Below, piece by piece: positions 59,001 through 64,000 of a DNA stretch of 64,000 bases; position 1 is the stretch's first letter; every line of letters begins with the position of its first letter. The DNA comes from Epiperipatus broadwayi (Eukaryota > Onychophora > Udeonychophora > Euonychophora > Peripatidae), in NCBI GenBank assembly GCA_028023455.1, contig JAQFVV010006200.1, positions 3,481,738 through 3,545,737 of the forward strand. The letters are read 5' to 3'. Below the pieces are notes generated by a model. The model saw only the letters and a list, made by a program, of their open reading frames with translations. It was not told the DNA's origin and made no database searches. The translations under genes were made by a program, and so were the position numbers.

Positions 59001-60570
59001 TATCAAAAGAAGTCATAAAAATAATTAAATCCTCCCCAAAAAATGAAATTATGCAAAAAGAGATCATAAAAAAAAAGTAAATAATCACATATTGATCAAA
59101 TATTGATTTTTATTATTTACTTAATTTAAATACATAAATATTGAAATTGAATAACTTTGGAAGAAAAAAAAAGCCAGGTAATGTTATCTTTATATTTAAA
59201 GCGCCATCAAGAGGTTTGTATCGTATAAGCAACAACTACCTTTTTATTATTATAATTTATAATATATAATTCAGAACTTTCTTAAGGCTAAGCTTTAAAA
59301 GTGCTGCGCAAAAAAAAAAATATTTATGTTAACAATTTTCAATAATTTGAACTTGTTATTTTTACATTTTTAGTGTTGATTCTTCTTATGTTTTTTTTTT
59401 TTTTTGTGCTCTTAGTTTTTATTTTTTTATGTTTTTGTGTTTTTAGTTTTATTCTTTCTTTAACTTTAATTTTATTTTCCTAAGCATTATGGTTTTAGCT
59501 TCATTTTTGTATGATAAGATTGTTAAAAAACTTATATATAAAACTAAGAAATTTTGATTCTTAGTCCATAGAAATTGTACTAGTCAATTTTTGGTTATGT
59601 AGGCAAATTCATATGGATTCAAACTAGAGTAAAAGGGACTACTATTTATATAGAATTCAACATTGTTTATTTAGGTGCAATATTAAAAATTATTTGATAT
59701 TTATCCAATCACAAATCATGGCAATCCATAAAACTGTGCAATGAACTTATTTTTATTAATTTTCTGTGTGGGTACAAAATAACACTTCAAAAATGTAAAT
59801 ATCTGATTTGATTCAGTGCTCCTGATAAAATCTTCATTTTTAAATATATATAATTAGTGAACTAGTGTTCTTTTATATAGCTAGATAGGTATTTGCACTT
59901 GGATTCAAAATTTTATGAAGTATTTGAAAATTCAACTTAAATAGCATAATAGGAGTTAAAGTGTTGCTGGATAACTATGATTATTGAGGCAAGCTAATAA
60001 CTGGAAACTACTCTGGGATCATTTTGATATCATCATCTGGTATTTATTGCTCACTATCTTTACATAGATGGATCCTGATTTAAAATTTTATGAAGTGGAT
60101 TGTTACTACTTGTGCAGATTAATTATAATTTGATTTTGTTGCTTTAGCTTAGTATATCTTGTAAATTTTTATACATTCATATTTTAAAATTTCATTTGTA
60201 TAAAATTGAAGTTTTTATCAAAACAAAATCATTGCACATTTTAAAATTGATTTTAACTCTAAAGAAAATTTTATACCATTAATTTTAACGGAAAAGTGCA
60301 AATTTTAAGTGAATATCATCAAGTTGTAATATTGAGTCATTGAAACATTTTGAAAATGTCTTATAATTATTAATTTTTTGAAATCATTTTTCTTTATATA
60401 ATACAATTTTTTTTAATGAAATTATTTTAAAAATTTGTATAAGTGATTATTATGTTTTAAATTTTTGTTTACTTGTTATAATAAACTATTTTGCAGTTGA
60501 TGCGAAATCTTCTTGGTACACACCTTGGTCATCGTGGAGTTTATGTTTTGTGTAGCATTATGCAAGAAAG
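25885..60570 (+). CDS. TSC2: Tuberin, 5' part of gene (9 coding exons, partial)
   Basis: Tuberin pairs with hamartin (TSC1) and acts as the GTPase-activating protein for Rheb, restraining TORC1 at lysosomes. Nine exons join in frame: 25885-26028, 26109-26195, 31287-31397, 40105-40184, 41175-41239, 47588-47717, 52135-52183, 52260-52385 and 60497-60570, total 866 bases, 288 codons plus two bases. The product matches the tuberin N-terminal helical-repeat region (DUF3384 type) throughout, for example HAVEALWKAMGDL, VFEIFQVLTENGRDLNYFEE, LDIEASLKMLDIV and LMRNLLGTHLGH. Every intron has GT..AG ends. The RapGAP domain and about 1,500 further residues are outside the window. An AG at 25871-25872 just before the ATG suggests the start codon lies in exon 2 behind a non-coding first exon, as in human; that exon was not found. 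The family call is very secure. Confidence 0.97.
26109..26195 (+). CDS. TSC2: TSC2 coding exon 2
   Basis: 29 codons, phase 0 on both sides, EIGVDSPLSQ to STKLLED. It follows an 80-bp intron ending in a long T run and ACAG; the donor is gtaagt. The 87-base length equals the human exon 3 length as I recall it. Confidence 0.95.
26196..31286 (+). other. TSC2 intron 2
   Basis: 5.1 kb, GT..AG. Contains the degenerate hammerhead at 28751-28795, possible family D scraps near 29.68 kb and a short SINE-like piece near 30.41 kb. Reading frames inside (26722-26937, 27634-27837, 27913-28173, 29143-29328) look accidental. Confidence 0.7.
28751..28795 (-). ncRNA. Degenerate hammerhead core in TSC2 intron 2
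   Basis: Minus strand: stem I CCCAA/UUGGG, CUGAUGA (complement of 28782-28788), stem II GUGCU/AGCAC, but AAAA where GAAA is needed (+ strand T at 28766); triplet AUC. The lost G12 should abolish cleavage. Little else of the parent element is recognisable; a similar decayed piece is at 63730-63800. Confidence 0.55.
31287..31397 (+). CDS. TSC2: TSC2 coding exon 3
   Basis: 37 codons, phase 0, HAVEALWKAMGDLVQP to HLIGGQ. Acceptor tttcag, donor gtaata. This is among the best-conserved stretches of the tuberin N-terminus. The 111-base length equals human exon 4 as I recall it. Confidence 0.96.
32338..32442. repeat. Small inverted repeat in TSC2 intron 3
   Basis: Arms of 39 bp (32338-32376, 32404-32442) with few mismatches, sharing ACAATTTATCCAAACCA and its complement. 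Confidence 0.8.
35383..36538 (-). repeat. Pseudo-LTR of PLE-1, downstream copy
   Basis: About 1,156 bases repeated at 38126-39282. The match starts at TCAATGAAAT and ends where both read ACTCTTTTATTT. It covers the 3' part of the ORF (end of RT, linker, endonuclease) and the 3' non-coding end. Confidence 0.93.
35604..38031 (-). pseudogene. PLE-1 reverse transcriptase / GIY-YIG endonuclease ORF (two lesions)
   Basis: A single ORF in three pieces: 38031-37147, 37097-36702 and 36626-35604. Visible landmarks in order are the PLE N-terminal motif EDKGSRFVIM, RT motif A (VMDIEKMHPSIP), the loop GWVMGCAISGLMAS, motif C (YVDDILVIG), then the endonuclease with VYKITCGICK, YYGQTSKQLE and RAKEH, including a C-x2-C pair and later histidines that fit the PLE zinc-binding pattern. 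The breaks are small: a one-base surplus in the seven-T run at 37171-37177 shifts the frame, and an amber codon (36702-36704 on the + strand) interrupts RT; the frame is open on both sides of it. It probably makes no full protein now but was recently active. Confidence 0.92.
38126..39282 (-). repeat. Pseudo-LTR of PLE-1, upstream copy
   Basis: Direct repeat of 35383-36538 with a handful of substitutions and one extra T in a T run near 39215. The right edge at 39282 is the 5' truncation point; host-like AT-rich sequence follows. Confidence 0.93.
38347..39282 (-). pseudogene. 5'-truncated PLE-1 ORF copy (linker plus endonuclease)
   Basis: Open from 39108 to 38347 (253 residues). It is nearly identical to the end of the full copy, ending MDKEWKEI where the other ends MNKEWKVI. 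Motif C (tatcgaaaatactc side) is present upstream but out of frame because of an extra T in a T run. It has the endonuclease but no RT core, as expected for a tandem pseudo-LTR copy. Confidence 0.9.
40105..40184 (+). CDS. TSC2: TSC2 coding exon 4
   Basis: 26 codons plus two bases, NEKLEILRAHFFKIV to NEDVLP. Acceptor ttttag, donor gtaagt, end phase 2. With the next exon it sums to 145 bases, the size of the single human exon 5, so the intron after it is an additional one. Confidence 0.94.
41175..41239 (+). CDS. TSC2: TSC2 coding exon 5
   Basis: 65 bases completing a Val codon and then FEIFQVLTENGRDLNYFEEE to T, leaving one base of the following Gly. Acceptor tttcag, donor gtaaaa. A + strand reading frame that starts at 41159 overlaps it in another phase and is not the real frame. 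Confidence 0.95.
41836..42294 (+). mobile_element. Foldback retroposon family A, nested copy in TSC2 intron 5
   Basis: Flanked by the perfect 13-bp duplication TAGATTGTAATTA (41823-41835, 42295-42307). It sits inside another foldback element (41488-42530). The right arm has a complete hammerhead core (42093-42134); the tail ends GGTCATGTGATG. Confidence 0.86.
42093..42134 (+). ncRNA. Hammerhead ribozyme (family A) in TSC2 intron 5
   Basis: Stem I UCCUCA 42093-42098 with UGGGGA 42129-42134, core CUGACGA 42099-42105, stem II GGC/GCC, GAAA 42119-42122, GUC ending 42128. It is in the sense direction of TSC2, so it would be present in the pre-mRNA. Confidence 0.72.
42834..43095. repeat. Divergent foldback element with ruined ribozyme centre
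   Basis: Arms share AGCTCCCCAT..AAGCTTAAA-like sequence on the left and its complement at 43040-43080. The centre on the minus strand still resembles AAAGGC..AAACCAATC^AGAAGGAG but the CUGANGA part is gone. Another half-copy follows to about 43460 (CCAGAAACCAGTCTG at 43320). Confidence 0.5.
43692..43899. repeat. Foldback element with 74-bp arms and hammerhead-like centre
   Basis: Arms 43692-43765 and 43825-43899. The loop contains CTGATGA (43802-43808), GACTG/CAGTC stem and GAAA (43825-43828), the two conserved hammerhead boxes. A plausible stem I and cleavage triplet are not visible. Confidence 0.65.
45110..46080 (+). pseudogene. Second LINE family, RT remnant in TSC2 intron 5
   Basis: Fragments such as DVELLLEKCAEIGSSMGIKF and GYKYLCELLNGNVDWV are RT palm/thumb-like. 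Frame is broken repeatedly. The remnant appears split by the palindrome at 46099-46602 and to continue at 46603-46870. Confidence 0.5.
46099..46602. repeat. Large palindrome, 240-bp arms, in TSC2 intron 5
   Basis: Left arm 46099-46338, 27-nt pyrimidine-rich loop, right arm 46366-46602, with only scattered differences. The + strand frame of 65 residues inside the left arm is an artefact of the repeat. Confidence 0.92.
46603..46870 (+). pseudogene. Second LINE family, 3' remnant
   Basis: AGCTTTTATTAAAATGGGAT and neighbouring sequence match the 3020-3430 remnant. No intact frame. Confidence 0.5.
47588..47717 (+). CDS. TSC2: TSC2 coding exon 6
   Basis: 130 bases reading G-RFLLEWMPKHIGNNIPDF, then MELVSNVIKYNAAYLDPEII and AGIV. 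Acceptor ttttag, donor gtaagt, end phase 2. It is 12 bases longer than the human counterpart (118 as I recall), which is four extra codons around PKHIGNN. Confidence 0.95.
49140..49545. repeat. Palindromic family D element in TSC2 intron 6
   Basis: Same arms as 18291-18640, starting CTAGAGATTATTC and ending GAATGATGTAGTG then AATATTATTCATTA. The central core (49360 on, + strand) reads CUGUGAA, a broken version of CUGAUGA, followed by GAAA and UUUUGGGG. Confidence 0.65.
49730..50830 (+). pseudogene. LINE remnant in TSC2 intron 6
   Basis: Near 50640-50740 the + strand gives KLD-PHS / NWISHILRN and ELIKGVVKDREREE-like fragments in shifting frames, the usual C-terminal ending of several LINE groups. 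Heavily decayed. Confidence 0.4.
51545..51902 (-). mobile_element. Foldback retroposon family C
   Basis: Third family with the same plan, in TSC2 intron 6. The 12-bp duplication is TTTATTGAACAT (51533-51544, 51903-51914). The tail is at the left, reading AGTCATGTGATATTTGACTC on the minus strand, very close to the family B tail. Ribozyme regions occur in both arms: intact core on the minus strand, one core change on the + strand. Confidence 0.83.
51699..51741 (-). ncRNA. Hammerhead ribozyme (family C)
   Basis: Minus strand: stem I CCUCU/AGGGG, core CUGAGGA (complement of 51730-51736), stem II GUGC/GCAU with loop CAAAA, GAAA (complement of 51713-51716), stem III of three pairs, triplet GUC, cleavage between 51704 and 51703. 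The + strand arm copy at 51773-51805 has CUGAGGU in place of CUGAGGA. Confidence 0.72.
52135..52183 (+). CDS. TSC2: TSC2 coding exon 7
   Basis: 49 bases: completes His, then LTYNIVVSTQSELDIE. The acceptor is a poly-T tract plus ccag, the donor gtaatt. Same 49-base length as human exon 7 as I recall it. Confidence 0.95.
52260..52385 (+). CDS. TSC2: TSC2 coding exon 8
   Basis: 42 codons, phase 0, ASLKMLDIVIAYSYLSHE through IVTCCRIVNTERFCLISWK. It follows a 76-bp intron; donor gtaaag. Same 126-base length as human exon 8 as I recall it. Confidence 0.96.
53221..53432. repeat. 57-bp inverted repeat with one mismatch in TSC2 intron 8
   Basis: Arms 53221-53277 and 53376-53432, containing AATTGCGCTTTACGC and AAGTGAAGCTTAGTATT. 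The 98-nt spacer shows no frame. Confidence 0.88.
55577..57007 (+). mobile_element. 5'-truncated non-LTR retrotransposon inserted in PLE-2
   Basis: Flanked by a 17-bp target-site duplication with one mismatch (55560-55576 and 57008-57024); removing it makes the PLE-2 frame read across. Fragments resemble the C-terminal part of L1/Tx1-type proteins: SIYSKVSLYNQLMTKI, then a zinc-knuckle-like CMLCHREEETQTHFLYDC at 56353-56415. AATAAA at 56989 lies just before the 3' end. Clade assignment is uncertain. Confidence 0.8.
57229..57599 (-). mobile_element. Hammerhead-bearing SINE-like element inserted in PLE-2
   Basis: Insertion of 371 bp into PLE-2, flanked by imperfect 17-bp repeats (57212-57228 and 57600-57616). 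On the minus strand it carries a hammerhead-like core (57397-57440) and further on GAGTTCGAATCCC (complement near 57309-57321), which reads as a Pol III B box. A 24-bp unit with CTGGACAGGCTTACACC is duplicated at its left end. The organisation recalls hammerhead-carrying SINEs described in other animals. A related piece lies near 16.74 kb. Confidence 0.6.
57397..57440 (-). ncRNA. Hammerhead-like core in the 57.2-kb SINE-like insertion
   Basis: Minus strand: CUGAUGA (complement of 57428-57434), perfect five-bp stem II GUGCU/AGCAC, GAAA (complement of 57409-57412). The cleavage side reads UACAUGUAUUGG, two bases longer than in the 28.7-kb copy, and stem I is weak. Confidence 0.5.
57955..58148 (+). 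mobile_element. Foldback retroposon family A, short copy
   Basis: Hairpin of arms containing GGCAAAACTCTC and its complement, followed by the family tail ending GATCATGTGATG. It is flanked by a perfect 13-bp duplication CTTAAATAATTGT (57942-57954, 58149-58161) inside the PLE-2 coding remnant. The central ribozyme region is deleted. Confidence 0.85.
60497..60570 (+). CDS. TSC2: TSC2 coding exon 9 (last in window)
   Basis: 24 codons plus two bases, LMRNLLGTHLGHRGVY to IMQE. Acceptor ttgcag, donor gtaagc, end phase 2. The next exon should start with one base completing Arg or Ser. I could not find it before 64000, so intron 9 exceeds 3.4 kb. Confidence 0.96.
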
Positions 60571-60764
60571 GTAAGCTGTGCATTACATTATTATCTTGAA
60601 TAATATGATATATCATATTTCTTAAATGGAACACATATTTTGAATTCTAAATGGACTGCTACTGAGAAATTAAACAATTAAAATTGTATATTAAACTGTA
60701 AATAGATTTTTTTTAATGTTTGTTATTATTCATTTCACATCTTGTAAAGAAAGTTTTTGTAACA

Positions 60765-61021
60765 TTTTGAGGATATTAATGTTGGATACTGAAGAAGAGT
60801 AGGAAAAATATTACTACTTTTAAACTGTTTTGCTAGTAAAGACTTAATAATATCATGGACATTGCGAAAAACAAGCAAGTGGATATTCAATGGGATCACT
60901 TCTGAGACTTCACTTGAAGCACAAATAATCAGATTGAAATTGTCTAATTTTGATAAAATTTATAGGTAATGAAGTGGATGATTAGTGATGGGAATTGATT
61001 CCATCATCACAATAATAAATG
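60765..61021 (+). repeat. 257-bp direct repeat, left copy
   Basis: Starts TTTTGAGGATATTAATGTT, ends CATCACAATAATAAATG. Matches 63039-63295 with no indels and about 94% identity by eye. Confidence 0.88.
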
Positions 61022-63038
61022 ATGGTACACATATATGCCGTTACATCACTTTCTAATAAAAATAGAAAAGATCTATAAATAAAATCACCCTCAAATAGAA
61101 ATATATATATATAAAAGAATTATTAATAAAATTTTATTTAAATTAATATATATATAATGTGCACAGATGGCAAATTAATTATATAATTATTTAAAGTTAA
61201 AAATCTAAAAACAAGATTGATTGTAATATAAAAGAATTAAAAAAAAGCTGTTAATTAGTTAAAGTTAAAAGTTATTTTTAATCTTGGAATGGAAATGATA
61301 TTCTATAATGCATAATAGCAAACAGGCCATTGGGCATAAAGTCAGATAAGAGATAAATTAAAAAAAATACTAGTGATAAAATTTTGAGTTCCTGCTCTAA
61401 AGAAAGCTGGCCAATAATGATGGAAATGAACACACAGTCCACAGAGAAAAGGTCATCATCACCAATAAGAGCAGCACCAAGCCAGGCAAGATCGATCCTG
61501 GAATTTGATGATAAGAATTCAAAATGGTATAAAAAGAAAACTTTTAGTGGAGTTTTAGATTTTGAATTGCTCTTGCTGATTGCATGTTATTTAAACATAT
61601 TTATATGTGTATTGTGGATCTCCAAAATGTAGGGGTCACACAATAAATTACATTTCCCGTATTTGCACCAGCTGAGGCAGCTTCCAAAAGTGATGGTTCC
61701 AGAAAGTGGCAAATGACGGACTTGTCTCCACCTAGAACAACAAAATGGAAGGAACTTTAAATTGTATGATGCATGAAGGACCGCAAAGATGGATTTCAAT
61801 AAACCTACAGCATAGGAAAGTATGAACTTTTGCTTTAAATGAACTATAAACTTTAATTATATAATACAAACTTTTCAAGTAGTAATTTTAAACGTCACTT
61901 AATTTTTAAAAGAAATCTCTTATCTGACTAAAATTTTAAATTATTTATTATATTTTTTATATTTGTGGTTAATATCATTTCCATTCTCATAAATTTCTTT
62001 TAAATCAATAATTTAAAATAGGTGTAAATGGCTGCATAGATTTGTAAGATTATGTTAGTTTAAGTTTAATTTTGGGATAATTGTTTCATAGTTGAATCAG
62101 TGCTGGTGGAGAGATGTATGTCAATGTAATCTGGATAGGACATTGGATACTCGTTCCCTTGTGGCGCGTTAGTATACAGGGCATAATACCCACCTGAATG
62201 CATAGCCAAAATGGTAGCCATCACGTTGTCAATGATCGTAGACATATTTCCTATGCCATTGATTTTCTTACACTCTGGTTGGGACAGTAAGCCGGCGAAG
62301 ACTGCTATCCTCATTTACAGAGCATCTCTTACATATATATTCCAAATGATTTGGTTTTTGTATTACCAATTGGACAGTGGATCGTTCCTGACTGTTGGTA
62401 AAATTTATTAATGATCATGGAGAAGATGCTCATTCCTTCCCACCACGATTTGTTATTTCTTTAATGATATCATGTTACAGATGTAAATTCTTGTCAGCAT
62501 GATTGTGTTCTGCTAACAATCTCATTTTGCATTGATCACATCAGTATGTCAGTAAGCTAGCGTTGGTTTAAACGCAAAATTTTGGTCTAAGGTTAAAAAG
62601 GATTGGGTTAGTTATATGTGTATTCTATCTATGTAGCATATTTACACTTAGCAAAATATTAAAATTTTATAAAATCTATTGAATGTACCCATATGTGCAT
62701 ATAATTTAAATCAAATATATTTAACAATAAATTTAATCTTCAGATGTTTGTATTAATGTGTGTGTGTGCGTAATAAAATGTTTTCTTGAATTAATTTTGG
62801 CAATAACTTATTATATATATTTTTTATTAATAATATTTTAAAAAATCAAGAATTAGAAATTTTGGTATTAAATATATAGCGTGATATTTTAAGCTCAGCT
62901 TTTCCCTGAGTTAGTGATTGGGGCTTTTGGTCAGATAAAAGTTGAATCTCATTCGTATGTATCTGTCGCCTTTATAAATTTTCTAGGTTCACCCTTGGCA
63001 TGGCAGATAGGTTTGTGAGATTCCATCAACCATTATAG
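61022..63038. other. Segment between the direct repeats, partly GC-richer
   Basis: About 2 kb. 61384-61800 and 62066-62400 are visibly less AT-rich than the surroundings and hold short frames: + strand 61384-61632 with STEKRSSSPIRAAPSQARS, and minus strand 62314-62066. No RT, integrase or protease motif was recognised. Confidence 0.5.
62066..62314 (-). CDS. Unrecognised 82-residue frame in GC-richer segment
   Basis: Contains MHSGGYYALYTNAPQGNEYP and YPDYIDIHLSTS, a composition less biased than chance frames here. A TAA directly precedes the ATG, so any longer protein would need splicing. It lies between the 257-bp direct repeats and may be element cargo or coincidence. Confidence 0.2.
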   Translation of the reverse strand: MRIAVFAGLLSQPECKKINGIGNMSTIIDNVMATILAMHSGGYYALYTNAPQGNEYPMSYPDYIDIHLSTSTDSTMKQLSQN

Positions 63039-63295
63039 TTTTGAGGATATTAATGTTAGATACTGAAGAAGTGTAGGAAAAATATTACTACTTTTAAACT
63101 GTTTTGCTAATAAAGGCTTGATAATGTCATAGTCATTGAGGAAAAAAAGTAAATGGATATTCAATGGGATCACTTCTGAGACTTCACTTGAAGCACAAAT
63201 AATCAGATTGAAATTGTCTGATTTTGATAAAATTTATAGGTAATGAAGTGGATGATCAGTGATGGGAATTGGTTCCATCATCACAATAACAAATG
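63039..63295 (+). repeat. 257-bp direct repeat, right copy
   Basis: Same length as the left copy. Contains TGGGATCACTTCTGAGAC and TTGAAGCACAAATAATCAG. Confidence 0.88.
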
Positions 63296-64000
63296 CTACA
63301 TTGGTGAATCTTAAATCAAACAGGTGATAGATCATTCTGGAGAAATGCCATTTATGTATTCACCATGACTTAATGTTCATATTATTAATACTAATAATAA
63401 AGATTCTATTATGTTTTGTAATATAAGTGAAAATAGATGTGATAAGTTGTTGCATTATCTTATTATCCAGGTATGAATATTTATCTTTTTTAAAAACAAA
63501 TTCTAATAATATATCATTTATTTTATTTTAGTGAATATATTTTTTTCTTCCCAACTTATCAACCTCTTCCAAATTATAACTTTGATGTATAAAACTATTT
63601 AAAAAACTATCCACAGTCTTTATAAATGAGAGGATTTCTATGATTTTTTTTAAATCTTCAAAGTATCTTATATAGTTTTTAATCAGCATAACCACTCACT
63701 TATTTTAAACATATGTTACAGATATAGGACATACAAATAACTCCCAATATGCATTTCAATATGAATCATATCAATTAGTCCAAGTCATCATATATCTTAA
63801 TGTCCATTGCTATTGACTTTATTTATCTAAACACCTTTTAAAAATGAAATATAGCAATTTCATTCATTTGCAATTTTTTAGATTCATTTTATTATTATTA
63901 TTTTTAATCAACATTAACATTTTGGAATTAATTTTAAGTATTTTGATGAAATTTATAAAGGATTGAAAATGTCATAGTAACTAAAAAATAAGTAAAAACA
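63296..64000. other. No gene seen; decayed hammerhead scrap
   Basis: AT-rich. At 63730-63800 the minus strand resembles the hammerhead region of 28751-28795 (TTGAAATGCATATTGGGAG), with the CUGAUGA box changed to UUGAUAU. Confidence 0.45.

Larger units (their letters stand above)
52386..60496 (+). other. TSC2 intron 8
   Basis: 8.1 kb. Holds the 53221 hairpin and PLE-2 with its insertions. 53440-54850 and 58540-60490 show no gene; near 60000-60060 CTGGAAACTACTCTGGGATC is a scrap of a family A ribozyme arm. Confidence 0.7.

Noticed and set aside
60001-60060. Functional hammerhead near 60.0 kb
   Set aside because: Only the CTGGAAACTACTCTGGG scrap remains; the CUGANGA box is absent.
61384-61632. 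Next TSC2 exon
   Set aside because: The translation has no similarity to the tuberin segment expected after QER and there is no fitting acceptor phase.

Overview
The window is AT-rich animal DNA. By eye roughly three quarters of the bases are A or T. It has spliced exons with GT..AG introns, Penelope-like and LINE-like retroelements, and no bacterial gene organisation. An invertebrate metazoan is the best guess. The species cannot be fixed from the sequence. A SPIN-like hAT fragment near 15.8 kb belongs to a transposon group known to jump between distant animals, so it does not help placement.

One host gene is certain: TSC2 (tuberin; gigas in flies) on the + strand. Nine coding exons lie between 25885 and 60570 and encode the first 288 residues plus two bases of the next codon. 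The rest of the gene, including the C-terminal RapGAP domain, lies beyond the right edge. All joins are in frame. Six exon units have the same lengths as the human exons as I recall them (87, 111, 145, 49, 126 and 74 bases); the 145-base human exon is split here by one extra intron. Two introns are tiny (80 and 76 bp), one is about 1 kb and the others are 4 to 9 kb, filled with mobile elements.

Regions. 1-25.5 kb: no host gene recognised; hairpin elements, LINE remnants, a tRNA-like sequence and the SPIN-like piece. 25.9-31.4 kb: TSC2 coding exons 1-3. 31.4-40.1 kb: intron 3, with a nearly intact Penelope-like element (35383-39282, minus strand) preceded by a partial tandem copy of its own 3' part. 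40.1-47.7 kb: exons 4-6, with nested foldback elements and a palindrome with 240-bp arms. 47.7-52.4 kb: exons 6-8. 52.4-60.5 kb: intron 8, with an old Penelope-like element carrying three datable nested insertions. 60.6-64 kb: exon 9 end and a 2.5-kb unit bounded by 257-bp direct repeats.

The most interesting content is a set of short foldback retroposons that carry hammerhead self-cleaving ribozyme cores (CUGANGA, stem II, GAAA, a 2-3 bp stem III, a cleavable NUH triplet and a stem I), often one in each arm and therefore on both strands. At least nine copies in three sequence families (A, B, C) are flanked by 12-14 bp target-site duplications and share a 3' tail containing CATGTGAT. Some copies join tail to body in a circularly permuted order. 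This resembles the retrozyme and Penelope hammerhead biology described in animals, but the palindromic two-strand layout is unusual. A neighbouring Penelope-like element with a GIY-YIG endonuclease is a plausible but unproven mobilising partner.
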